A stretch of 64,000 nt of DNA from Thalassia testudinum (Eukaryota; Streptophyta; Magnoliopsida; Alismatales; Hydrocharitaceae). The notes beneath the pieces were generated by a model that was not told the DNA's origin, made no database searches, and worked only from the letters and a program-made list of their open reading frames with translations. Position 1 is the first letter of the stretch. Every line of letters starts with the position of its first letter. Where the stretch lies: contig JAZHRO010000002.1 of assembly GCA_037157565.1 (NCBI GenBank), positions 36,104,501 through 36,168,500 on the forward strand, written 5' to 3'. This document shows positions 44,937-56,025 of this stretch, in pieces. Position numbers and translations under genes: made by a program.

Positions 44937-46289
44937 CAAGCACCACCCAGCTGGAGGCGTTAAACTCAGCGCTTCCTGGGAGGCAACCCAGAGGATTCAG
45001 ACTGATCTGGTAGTTTATGTCACTCAGGTACTATTTTTTTTTGAACCCTTGTGCATCCATGTATCTGCCAATGAGGACATTGTCCAACTTAAGCATGGGG
45101 GGATGGTAAATTGCATAATCCTGAGCTTAATTAATCAGTCTGAATGGATAAATTAATTAAAAAAAATGAATTTAGGAAGAAAACTTAGACATTAGAAACT
45201 TGTCAATAGTGGGAAATAATACAAAAGTAACTTAAACACTTAGACTTTTCAGGCCTTCAGGCTTAATCAGCCCTGGTGTCCGTTAAAATATGGATTTAGC
45301 GGCGAATCCTTGCAACTTTAAGCTATTCTAATCCACCTACTAAATAAGGTAATAAGTATACGACTTATCAACTCACCCTCTAACTCAGGAAAACTGAGTC
45401 TAAGCATCTGCACATATTTTTGCACAGACTCACTTCTCGGAGATTTTGACAGAAATTGGGTAGCTAATGAACTCTCTAGGGTGGTATGGCTGGCAAGTTG
45501 TCGTGGGTAACAGCCCATTGGCAGGTTGTCCAGAACCCAGCCACAAGTCATTTCTTTTTCGCTGCCTCTAGGTACATTTGAGATCAGGGAAGCCACCTAC
45601 GAAAAAAAAAAAAGAAGAAAGAAAAAAAATCACACTTCACCGCACAAGTATGGCAGGCAAGTGATCGTGGGTAACAGTTCATTGGTCGGTTGTCTAGAGC
45701 CCAGCTTAATAATTGCACAAAAAAGACCAAAACACCTAAGGAAGAAGCGGGGAAGTAGTACAAGCTGGGGAGATATACTCTGGAAAATCCTTGTGTTGAC
45801 CCCAAGTAAAACGAACGTAGGGAGAAAGCTACCAATCGAACAAATACACCTTCAGGCAAAAATTTATTTTCTTTTCCGGTCACCTAGAGGCGTAGAAACT
45901 CGAAGTCTGTCTCAATTACCGTTAAGTGAGTCTATCACAACATTCACACCAAGATGCTTAGCACTTAAGGTTTTGACCGAGTTTTGGGTGGGTTGGGTAG
46001 CCGTAAAAAGTTACCAACCCACACTGAATTCTGAAAAAATTTTTAAGAAAATATACATATATATACGTATACATATGTATAGTTATATATACATTAAAGC
46101 AAGGGTTCGGGCGATTCGTATTTTGGCAGACACTCGGGCGCTGCTTAGTCTTTGTAGATTAAGATCTTCGTATATTTCCTCTTATTGACAAGTAACGAAG
46201 TGCCTAAGCAATTACTTCTTGAATTCCCCAAGGAAATAAAGGCTAGAATAAACCTTGCTAGGGACTAGCAAGGAGTAAGCATGAGGGTA
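44937..46289 (+). other. Athila-1 3' internal non-coding region, no env-like ORF
   Basis: The stretch after integrase starts with an inverted-repeat-like segment (GCGCTTCCTGGGAGGCAACC near 44970) common after Athila pol. A polypurine-like AAGCATGGGGGGATGG lies at 45091-45106, and another, AAGCATGAGGGTA, against the 3' LTR at 46277-46289. A 53-bp direct repeat occurs at 45488 and 45654 (GTGGGTAACAG...ATTGG). I see no env-like frame with a signal or membrane segment. Confidence 0.65.
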
Positions 46290-47696
46290 TGATAACACCG
46301 CACAAGAGGGTGGTAATTAGGTTGAATATGGCCCATCTTTAGAATAAAAGGCACAACATATGTAGAATAGGAGCATTGCATGCATCAAGTACCAAGATTG
46401 CTTATAAACTGTATTAATGGCCATTTGTGTAAAGCATTTGTCAAAGCAGGCCTCAGATGAGCAATCGGACCGCACGGATGGATTCAGAACGATGAACGGA
46501 GTCCAACGGACTCAAGATCGGCAAAATCCGACATCTGGAGCTCCCATAATGGGCCCAAGAAATTCTGACCATTGATCTGGAGATCAACGACCCAGAGAGC
46601 GCCACGTCAGCCCTCCCCCACCGCTCGCACACCCTCAGCCGGCCAAGGACAAATCTCGGCCGTCGATCTTCGATCGAACGGTCGAGATTCGCGCGCTCGC
46701 CCGCGGTCGCCGCTACAAAGCGCGGGCGTGGCGCAACGGTTAGCGCGCATGCCCGCATTGCCGCGACGCATGTTCGAGCTGCACGGAGCGGGATTTGAAG
46801 GCGGGCGAAGGGAGCGGAAAAATTGGGCCGCCCGATCAGTAGCGGGCAGCCACGATCTCGCCACGTGGCGCGACCGCAGCGCACGAGTGCCCACGCGCGC
46901 GGACACGCCGGGCGGAGGCGCGCGCACGCATGCGCGCCTGAGGCGCGATCTCAGCGCGGGCGAGGAAGATTGTCAGCTGTCCGATCTTCGATCAGACGGC
47001 TCTCGTTCAGCGGCCATGGATCGTGCGGGGAGAAGGAACGGGGCGCGCGGCTGACCAGCGGCGAGGGGGCTACACCGACGCTTTTGGAAGCGGTTTTAGC
47101 GACGCTCTGGATGTCGCTAAAACCCCTTCTTCTTTTAGGAAGCCCTTAACTCTATTTAAACCCCCTCCTACCACCATTCAAGGCATACTCTCCCACTTGT
47201 AACTACTCCACTCCTCTCTTAGCTAGCTTTAGGCACTTTTGTAATCACCGGAGACGACGAGTCGCCGACGGAGCCTCCTTCACTGCCGTGGCTGCCTCGT
47301 CGCTCTCCACTCTCTCTCCATCTCTCTCTCTCTCTCTTAAGCTTTCATTTACTTTTGTTAAAGCATGTATTTAAGGTTGTAACCTATGAACTATGAATGC
47401 ATGTTTAATGAAATTATTTTTCGTTCAATCGCCATTTTAATTCCTGTTCAAAGTGCATGATCAAAACCAAGAGCTTTCTAACCCTAAACTCTCTCTATCT
47501 CTCGCACTCGCTTTTCAAAACCTTCTCTTTCGCAAGCAAAACTCCGCCTTTTTCGTGACAAGTGATAAACAAAATCCGATTTCCACGCCTCCCTGAGACC
47601 AACACTCGGACTCACCTCCGTTTACTTCTTTTAAAACCGACATATCAAGAGCGACTATAACGACACCTTTTAACACACACGCACAAGAGCACGTCA
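46290..47696 (+). repeat. 3' LTR of Athila-1
   Basis: Copy of 36769-38134 with scattered substitutions and a 41-bp extra segment near 46562-46603 that itself holds a TTGATCT/AGATCAA palindrome. GCTAG follows. Confidence 0.92.
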
Positions 47697-47701
47697 GCTA
47701 G

Positions 47702-49347
47702 CTCCCTCCCTACACTAAGTAGCTCACCCCGATATCAAGTATGCGAGGGAGAAATAGGTGTCGGTGTAGAGTGATTAGTCCTAATCCCAGGTCTCAACCC
47801 AAGGGGGTGGCTAGCTCCTCTTTGCACTAAAGGGACAGTTGCTCTCCTTGGTACAACATACCCGAAGGTCAGCTCACTTTCCATTACCAGGTCCGAACAG
47901 CCACCCGTAGGCAACATCTTCCATGACTCGTCAGGTTTTCCATATTACTGTATCTTGACTTTCTTTTAAATTCCCCGTAGGGTTCGTATATATACTTTCT
48001 CGTTTCCATATCTGATTCAATAAATGCATAACAAGAAACTCATGATTTCACAATTACATCCATCAATTATTAAATACATAGCATGTGTTTATGTTCATGT
48101 CATGGTTCATTATAGGCAGCTCATGATTCTCTACTTTTAGGAAACAACAATTTAATCATTTATTAAATGTGCATTCATTTCTCTCAGCCCTAGAGTTCAT
48201 TCCACATCTTAGGGTTCAATTGAATATTTCTAAAGTAGCATACATTTATCTCTTTCAGCTTTAGAGTTCATTTCACAACCTAGGGTTCGACTAATTCTAA
48301 AGCATGTAATTTAATTATTAAATCTTGGATTAATGAGAGAACTACTCTACCAGGATAATCGGGAGATGTTAGGGCACAATCGACGGAGCTTGCAACCCCT
48401 GTAGGTCCCATGCACACCACGAATGGATGATCTGTCACATTGACCCACATGTCAAAAGGAGTGCAAAACAGTGTATGCACTATACCACAACGTAGAAAAA
48501 TTCGAATGGAAATCAATGATAATTTATTTGCGGAAAATCGACTCCGTTTGAGCCCTGAACCGGCCCAAAAACACAACTCTGACTAAAATCAGATGTTTGG
48601 GAAGTCCTAGACGTCTCAAATAAACGCAGTGGCTCACCTTGCACGGGGCACCTTTTTAGGATGTCTGGAACTTCATGCAGACGTTTGAGGGTGCCTTCAG
48701 ATGCCTGGCGACACTCCCAGATGTCTGAAATCGCCTCGGTCCTCACATCGACGTGCTTCCCCAACCTCTGACATACGTACGCACGGTCAGAACTCGGCAG
48801 GGGAAAAATAATCGAAAATTATGTGTTATCAGACGTCTGGGGTTACCTTTGCACGTCCGGTTAAACGTCTGGTAGTTCCTACAGATGTATGATTCTGCGA
48901 AAAAAATGATTCCGTAGAACCGTTTGTGAGGTCCTCCTCACTGCAGAAACTGCAGCAATTGCAACACCTCCTTTCCTCTCCTCACAACGTCTTGCCCTTT
49001 AGCCTCCTCCTCTGGAGCTCTGTTGCTCCCCGCTCTCCCTCTCCCTCTCTTTCTCGTCTCGGCTGCGGTGGTGGCAAGCAAATGGAGGGGGGTTTTATGG
49101 GTGTGGGAGTCATGGGGAGAGGATGGTGTGGAGTAAGGTGGAGTATGGGGGGGGGGGGTCGTGCGTATGGTAGGTATGGTGGAGGTGTATGGGGTATGAA
49201 CGGTATGGTAGTGGGGAAATTGCGGGAATGTTCCTGCAATTTTCCTCCCTCACAAACCCCAAAACAAAAACCTAAGGGGTTTAAAACTGCACAAAAACCC
49301 CTATGAATTTCGGAAAAGCCAAATGACCCTAGGAAAGGGTTATTTCA
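47702..49347 (-). repeat. 3' LTR of the old chromovirus, inner part
   Basis: Continues 35546-36768 after Athila-1. It matches 53285-53391 in its first 130 bp. It has CCTAG-type repeats near 48187-48290, decayed GACGTC palindromes at 48585-48895 and a GT-rich segment at 49070-49210 equivalent to the GC-rich part of the young LTR. On the minus strand it starts TGAAATAACC at 49347. Confidence 0.85.
48585..48895 (-). repeat. Decayed GACGTC palindrome array in the old chromovirus LTR
   Basis: Two exact cores (near 48609 and 48833) and about eight recognisable variants such as CAGATGTCTG, CAGACGTTTG and AAACGTCTGG. Most differ by CG changing to TG or CA. Confidence 0.8.
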
Positions 49348-49359
49348 ACATAACAAACT

Positions 49360-49382
49360 TAAAGGAAGTTTCATCCCCGAAA
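49360..49382 (-). promoter_or_regulatory. Conserved pre-LTR segment of the old chromovirus
   Basis: Minus strand reads AAGTTTCGGGGATGAAACTT, the counterpart of the segment before 24798. Confidence 0.7.
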
Positions 49383-49439
49383 CTTGAGCTGACCAGGGTG
49401 CGAAAAAATAATTGTGCATAACAAACTTAAAGAAGATCA

Positions 49440-50045
49440 AAGTAGGTCAGAAGTGGCGTACCTTTAAAAGGCTCTGGGTACTATGCTCGCATAGTCACGG
49501 CAGGCTCCCAAGTGGCTTCGTACTGCTGGCTTCTCCACAGGACTTTCACTAGGGGTACCTCCTTCCGCTTCAGTCTCCGGATGGCTCTATCTAGTACTTG
49601 TACTAGCCTCTCAGGATAGGTCAAGTCGTCTCCCACCTTGATGTTCTCGTGGCTAAGAACATGGCTGGGGTCGACGATGTATCTCTTGAGGTTGGATATG
49701 CGGGACACGTTGTACACTCCAGAAAGCTAGGGAGGAAGGGTAAGCAGGTAAGCAACGGGTCCTACTTTCTCTAAGACCTTAAAAGGTCCTACAAACCTCA
49801 ATGCAAGCTTCCCTCTCACCCCAAACCACTGCAAGCCCTTCATGGGCGAAACACGGAGGAAGATGTGATCCCCAACCTAGAACTGTACCCCTGTACGCTT
49901 CAGATTAGCGTAGCTCTTCTGCCTGCTCCTGACAGTATGGAGTCATCTATGGATCTGCTCGATCACCTCCTGACTCTGGCGTATCAACCTGGGATCAACC
50001 TCTCACTTGGTCCCCACCTTAATCGTTGCAACGAGGTGTCGGTGT
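49440..50045 (-). pseudogene. Old chromovirus integrase C terminus with chromodomain-like end
   Basis: Minus strand 49481-49717 reads [40 protein letters not shown] and [19 protein letters not shown], collinear with 24430-24650 of the young copy. The segment up to 50040 is the module before it, broken by stops. It joins directly to RNase H because the sequence between is deleted. Confidence 0.88.
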
Positions 50046-51010
50046 AGACCACGAATCCGCCATTGCTATCTGGGATGGTGAGTATAGGAGCTGAAGTCAA
50101 CCTCTCCTTCAGCTCCTGAAAGCTGACTCACACTCGTCTATCCAGGTGAAGGGCGCGTCCTTCTAGGTTAATTGAGTCATAGGACGTGTGATCTGCGAGA
50201 AACCTCGGATAACCTGCCTGTAGTACCTTGCCAGCCCCGGGAAATTGCATGTCTCTATCACTATACATGGCCTCTCCCACCTGAGCACTGTTTCAACCTT
50301 GGCTGGATTCACAGCCAACCCATCTCCCGAGATTACATGGCCCAAGAAAGTAACCTGTCTCAACCAGAACTCGCATTTGCTGTACTTGGCGTACAACCTA
50401 TGTTGTCTTAAAGTGTCCAGGACCATGTGGAGATGTTGTCCATGCTGTGCCTGATCCCGAGAGTAGATAAGCACGTCATCAATGAATACTACCACGAACT
50501 GATCCAGGTACGGTTAGATTCATCCGATCCATGAAAGTAGCGGGGGCGCTGGTCAACCCAAACGGCATGACCAAAAACTCGTAGTGATCATATCGCATGC
50601 GGAAAGCTGTCTTGGAGAGTTGGTCTCCCTAATCCTCAACTGATGGTAACCCGACCTCAGATCTATTTTGGAAAACATCGTGGCATTTCAGTTGGTCGAA
50701 GAGATCATCAATATGAGGCAGTGGGTACTCGTCCTTGACGGTGACTCGGCTCAGCTGTCTGTAGGCGACGTGAAGTCGAAGGGTGCCGTCTTTCTTTCTC
50801 ACAAGTAGGATAGGGGCTCCCCACGGGGATGCACTGGGCCTCACAAAAACCCTTTTCTAATAGATCCTGTAGCTGAGACTTGAGCTCTCGTAGCTCAAGT
50901 GGGGCCATCCTGTATGGTGCAGTAGAGATGGGACCCGTCCTTGGTACCAGTAAGATCTTAAACTCGATCTCACGCTCAGGTAGTAGTCCTAGCAGCTCCT
51001 CTGGAAAGGC
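50046..51010 (-). pseudogene. Old chromovirus reverse transcriptase and start of RNase H
   Basis: Minus-strand pieces 50708-50908 ([20 protein letters not shown]), 50629-50844 and 50163-50495 ([37 protein letters not shown]) cover RT, with the IDD catalytic pair kept. It then runs through [20 protein letters not shown] into the first strand of RNase H, where it stops abruptly at about 50046. Frameshifts separate the pieces. Confidence 0.88.
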
Positions 51011-51821
51011 ATCGGGTACTTGCAGATCATCGGGACACTCTGTAAATCGACTATGAGGCTAGGCTTCGCTATGACACACGCTAGGAAGCCCTCATGCCCC
51101 TGACTCAGTTGCTTCGCTGCTTAAAGTGGGGAGATGCACTTGAATCCTCCGTTTATTGGTTGGACGAGGAACTCAAAGGGAGGTAGTCCCGATATGGAGA
51201 AGATAATCTTCTTACCAAAACAATCCACTAAGGCATAATAAGTAGCCGACCAGTTCATTCCTAGGATTACGCCAATGTCTTCCATCGGGATCACGATCAG
51301 GTCAACTGGAAGACCGTGTCCCCCCTACAGTGACCCCACAATCTGTGAATACCACCTTAGCGACAAATAACAGTTCGCCTAGTCCTCTAATTAGGAACGA
51401 ACCCTCTAAGAATATACTGTTCAGCCCCAACTAACGGCAAAACTTGAGACAAAAGTTTGCGTGGTACCCAAAAATCAAAAAGCACGTCAACTAATTTGCC
51501 AGAAACTGTAACCATACCTGCCATCCCAGAACCCGTCGCTCTAGTATCTCTATGAGTTAGGATGTTGACATGCTCCTCAGCCTCAGGTGTGGAAAAGACA
51601 GCTATGCTTCAGGCCAGGCGAGTGGCAGCCGACCGGTACCCTCTTTGTGACAGCTGTCTTCCCCCTCGGATCGGGTAACCGTGGCCGCCAGATCGGTCTC
51701 CAATACTTGGTGCTGGGAGCATTTGGTTTGCTTTGTCCTTAGATGGGCAGTCTCTCCTTATGTGACCCGGCTAGCCACACTGGTAGCAGAAGGGGCAACG
51801 ACTTCCTCCCCCTATCCGTCC
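51011..51821 (-). pseudogene. Old chromovirus zinc knuckle and protease region
   Basis: Near 51790-51745 the minus strand reads a CYQCG...GHIRRDCPS knuckle with one stop inside. Further on, MVTVSGKLVDVLFD marks the start of protease, whose active site is lost to a frameshift. It is collinear with 21031-21900 of the young copy but heavily decayed. Confidence 0.75.
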
Positions 51822-52128
51822 CTAGGAGTACTTTGGCTGGTAGGGCCTCTTTTGACCTTTGGCTTGCTTAACATTGCGGCAGCTCCTTTGTCTCACGAGA
51901 GGCTCCCCCTCTGCATCCTCTGAAGAGACATGAGGAGACAGTAGAGGCGATAGATGCTGAACCTCCTCTCGTACGATCTCCCGAATTAGCTGGATTAGGT
52001 CCTGGGCCTGGATGCCTAGGTGGATCAACTGTTGCCTCGAGTCTAGCACGTCCGCCCCCTCGTCCATGCTCACGGCCACATCTGTGGCCTGCTATATGAG
52101 TTCCTCGATGAGGCATCTCCTACAAGGA
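51822..52128 (-). pseudogene. Old chromovirus gag start, internally deleted
   Basis: The minus-strand ATG at about 52115 opens MPHRGTH, then an RG-rich stretch, then a segment matching PGIQAQDLIQLIREIVREE. The gag core seen in the young copy (HRWWRAV, FCEQYFP) is missing: about 0.6-0.7 kb is deleted between 51840 and 51940. Confidence 0.8.
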
Positions 52129-52286
52129 GATAGAAGAGGAAGGATAGAGACTGTCAACGATACTAGATTATAGAAAGAAATAAGACTCGTAAGCGAAGAT
52201 CAAGACGATACGTTGTGATAGCTATCCTCGCTACATGTACATGTGTGGTTACTTCCAGACTATTTAGTTTATTTCTCGGGACGACC

Positions 52287-52300
52287 TTGCTCTGATACCA
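52287..52300 (-). promoter_or_regulatory. Primer-binding site of the old chromovirus
   Basis: Minus strand reads TGGTATCAGAGCAA, the same initiator-methionine site as the young copy, three bases from the LTR. Confidence 0.9.
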
Positions 52301-52303
52301 TCT

Positions 52304-53391
52304 TATCACGACCCATTTTTTGGCTCCCTACAGAACCCGAGAACGGCTAGTCCCCAAGACCTAGTCGTCGAACGAGAAATAACTAAATGCATACTATTCC
52401 ACAGCCACACGTGTAATGTAACTAAGCAGAAAGTATATAACAGATAGTAAAAGAAATAGAGCAATAAATCACAAGGATATTACATAATACAGCGGAAAGG
52501 TACGGTTACTGAACATGGCCATCACAATTATAACAGAAATAGTACGAAACAGTTATTACAGGCTACCAGTACTCACGATTAACAAGTGCTTTGTAGTAGA
52601 AATAGGAGAAAGACTACGGTTGGGCTTGACTGGGCCCAACGCCCTGAGCAGCCAGTGGCGCTGGCTGCTCACATCCCTGACCTGAACATGGTTACAAACT
52701 CCGTGGTTAGTTAACGCTGAGTAGAGTGGTGGTTAAGGCATTTACATGCAATTAAACAAGCAACTAACTACACATGTATGTATTGGTTATTATTATCATC
52801 AATTTCCATTTGTCTTTTTTACGCATTTTTGAGTTGAGATATCTAATCAGGATCCATAACAATGCTTAATCTTCTTGTTCCCTAAGGGAACGATCTTACT
52901 TGTAGTTTTTTCGTGATGCAGGATGTATATGTGGCATTTTCCTGGCTGAGAGAGTCCCCCGTGGTAGTCCTACGGCTGGTTTACCACCTCGAGGTCATGG
53001 TTACGACGTAGCAGTGACTACGGCACACATGATAAGCGCATGGGTAACTACCCAGCACTGGCATGCGGTCAGTCGTTTCCGCTAGCGGGTACGCCCAAAC
53101 GTATAGCATGGAACAACACGGCATTGCCCTCTCAGAACAGAATAGGGGTCTCGCCTCCCCATAGTCCGCGTACCATCGTCTGACTATCCTGGTTTGCCCA
53201 GTGGGCCTAACAAAGAGTCGGTGTAGGGTGGTTAGTCCTAACCTCGGGTCCCATGAGGCGGTTAGCTCCCTTGTAGCTCACCTCGGTATCAAGTAGCTCA
53301 ACTCGGTACTAAGTATGCGAGGGCCAAACAGGAGTCAGTGTAGAGTGACTAGTCTTAACCCCGGGTCTCAACTCAAGGGGGTGGCTAACTC
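52304..53391 (-). repeat. 5' LTR of the old chromovirus, inner part (continues past the window)
   Basis: Aligns with 35546-36768 and 47702-47810. It is cut at 53391 by the start of Athila-2. The remaining 1.5 kb or more should lie to the right of that nest. Confidence 0.85.
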
Positions 53392-54761
53392 TGTATAAGG
53401 TTAATTTGACCATTTATTAACTAATTTATACGTAATTAAGGAATAAAACTCAAAACTCAGTATGTATAAACTGTAGACGTTACTGAATTTATTTATATAG
53501 TACATATAATTAAAATTATAAATTAATTGTACAATTGTATAGTACTATGTAAATACATTATTATTCTATAATTTATTTTTATTTTATAATAAATTATGGC
53601 CCTTGAATTGAGGGCCAAATTCATGAAGTTAACACTGCTGTGTGTTGGAATTCTAGCGTAGACCTGCACCCAGTTAGTGCCATATCGGGTATTTTAGAGT
53701 GCTCGTAGTGCTATTTTACTAAATTATGTCATAGGCAGTTCAGTCATCATGCGCTCGACGCACAACAACCGAACATACCCATTGCTACTGACCCGATTAT
53801 GAGCATTTATGATCTGAGCATTGTGATGATATCTGAACTGTGTGTGGGCTGGGGGTCGGTTACTGTGGTAGGGCTCGATTAAGTCCAGTTAAGAACATAA
53901 AGCATGATTAATAGGCTTAATTAACGAACTAGGGTCGCACTTAGTAGAGGTCTGGTACTACCCGATCCTCGGGTGCTGTGTATCCCTTGAATGGTGTGCT
54001 CGCCAACTAAAAGTCAATTTTTGCTAAGTAAAGGCCTTAATGACTGAACTCAGGAAGACAGCTAATTGTTAACAAAGAAGAGAAGCTTAATAAAAAAAAT
54101 CATCTCTAAGTATTGGTTAGAGAGAACATGAGGAAGCATATACGTATAAGCAGTATAGCTATGCATATGTATATAAATAACTACATAGCTTTACTGATAG
54201 AATAAACCATCGCTAAAGATAAAATAAGTGTCGTTATAGACCTTAGTTTCTACCTTATATTCTGTACATAGTTTTTCTGGGGTTTAACGATGTTTATATA
54301 TGTCACTGTAGATGTTATATATGTTACTGCATATGGTAGTATATTAAGTTAAGTTAGTTTAGTATGTATTATTACTTAATATTGTATACATAGGTAAGTA
54401 TTAGTAAGATGACTTATAAATAGATAGTATAGAGTATATCTAGGTATTGTTTGATGCTTGTTTGTAATTAGTGTTTGTAAGCATTTCATTGATTCTCTTT
54501 TGTACATAATTAAATCATTAATTCATTCATTATTGATTTATTCATTTTTTATTGTACATAAAACTGATCTTTTTGGAATTAAAGAATAATCTTGGACTTA
54601 GAGAGCGATGTATATCAATAACTGGCTCCTAGTGAGCGACTTGGAATAAATTAGTAAAAATTATGTAAATAAATAAAATGGACACGATAACGGTTTGTAT
54701 TTGTGACACATACTACAATAACGATGATTTTTTTTTACAAACCGTGATCGATCGTTTCACA
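53392..54761 (+). repeat. 5' LTR of Athila-2
   Basis: TGTATAAGG start, just where the chromovirus LTR alignment stops, and TTTCACA end just before the T-run and PBS. AT-rich. The partner LTR is not in the window, so the end is inferred. Confidence 0.78.
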
Positions 54762-54769
54762 TTTTTTTT

Positions 54770-54787
54770 TGGCGTCGTTACCGGGGA
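54770..54787 (+). promoter_or_regulatory. Primer-binding site of Athila-2
   Basis: TGGCGTCGTTACCGGGGA after a T-run; an aspartate-tRNA-type site with two changes relative to the common form. Confidence 0.82.
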
Positions 54788-56025
54788 GGCAACTCTCTAT
54801 ACGCCAAAATTACTCTTTAGTTCATTTGTATATAATTTTTGTTTTCATTTATTCATATTCATTGTTTGTACATAATTATTCTTTTATTGATTAATTCTTT
54901 GTTGTATATATACTCTATGATTCTTTTACTAATCATTTGTTGTTTTTTGCAGCACTTGAGGAGTAGGAGTAGCGTCATCTTTCAGGTGGAGGTCGTATTC
55001 CTGGCGAACCCGCTGCACTTCTGACTCGACATTCAAGCGGAGTTCCCTCAGAGCAGCTGAATAGTATAATAGTAGTATTAGTAGTATAACATAGTTTAGT
55101 TAGATTTAGGTATATTACGTAGGGCTATTTGTTAGGCATAAGTATTGAGAGCCTGTTCTCACACATCTATTGGAATAATTATGGATTTTCTGGACTTTTC
55201 TCTTTTATCTCTTGAACTCATCTCTCATCGACGTGGTTTTCCGTTTGCGATTTTCCGTATCGATTTCTTTCTTTTGTTTTTGTTTGTTGCATTATTTCAG
55301 AAATCCAAAAAAATTATAAAAATTAAAAATTCAAAAATATCTCATCTTTATCTAGCAGCAGCATATCTTTTAGGCATCCATCTCTAGGTTGCATATTCTT
55401 TCTTGGTAGATTTTATTTCAAAGTCAAATTGCATACTGTAGATTGTTGGAGTCAGGTATGCATTCTTTACCTTTCTCAAACTCCTGTCATACTTGCATTT
55501 GACTTAAATTATAAAAAGATCATCTCTTACTTGAATTGATTAAAAAGCGAGACGAGTAGCATGGAATTTACCTTAAAATCATTTGAATCAAAACAAAAGG
55601 AGACGTTAAAAAATTGAGTGAAACCGTGACTGAGATTTTCATGTCATTGTGTTGATTGCTATCGTGAACACAACACGATCACTTTAGATTCACTTACACA
55701 GGTTTCTACCTCATCTCCTTCTGCACCCACAGGATCTGGATTCGCACGCCAGTCTTATCCAGACTCCAAGTGGATTTTAGAGGTCTGCACTACGCTAGGT
55801 CTATCTTAGGACACGTACAATTATTTGAAACAGTTGTTTGCGCACTCTATTACTTTGCATAGCAGCCTCTAGGTAAAAATCGATTCTTCTCACTTGCTTG
55901 TTGAGTGGTCTATTGATTGATTGAGATTTGATTGGGATTTCTGATTTTTGTGAGATTGAGCTAGATTAGTCCTTTCCATTGAGTTGTGACTGATTTCTTA
56001 AAATTCGCTTTCAAAAACCAACTCA
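54788..56025 (+). other. Athila-2 leader
   Basis: About 1.2 kb with no coding motif. A T-rich stretch followed by TTTTTTGCAG at 54940-54951 resembles a splice acceptor. Confidence 0.5.

Larger units (their letters stand above)
36769..47696 (+). mobile_element. Athila-type Ty3/gypsy retrotransposon (Athila-1), full length
   Basis: LTRs of 1366 bp (36769-38134) and 1407 bp (46290-47696), flanked by GCTAG. An aspartate-tRNA-type PBS, Athila gag, protease, RT, RNase H and integrase lie in one orientation. Most of pol is one frame with eight stops, and gag is in another frame. The 10.9-kb length is typical of Athila, but no env-like ORF remains between integrase and the 3' LTR. It sits in the 3' LTR of the old chromovirus. 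Confidence 0.94.

Noticed and set aside
44937..46289. Env-like ORF expected in some Athila elements
   Set aside because: The longest frame here (45526-46188) has lysine runs and no signal peptide or transmembrane pattern, and the stretch is repeat-rich and AT-rich.
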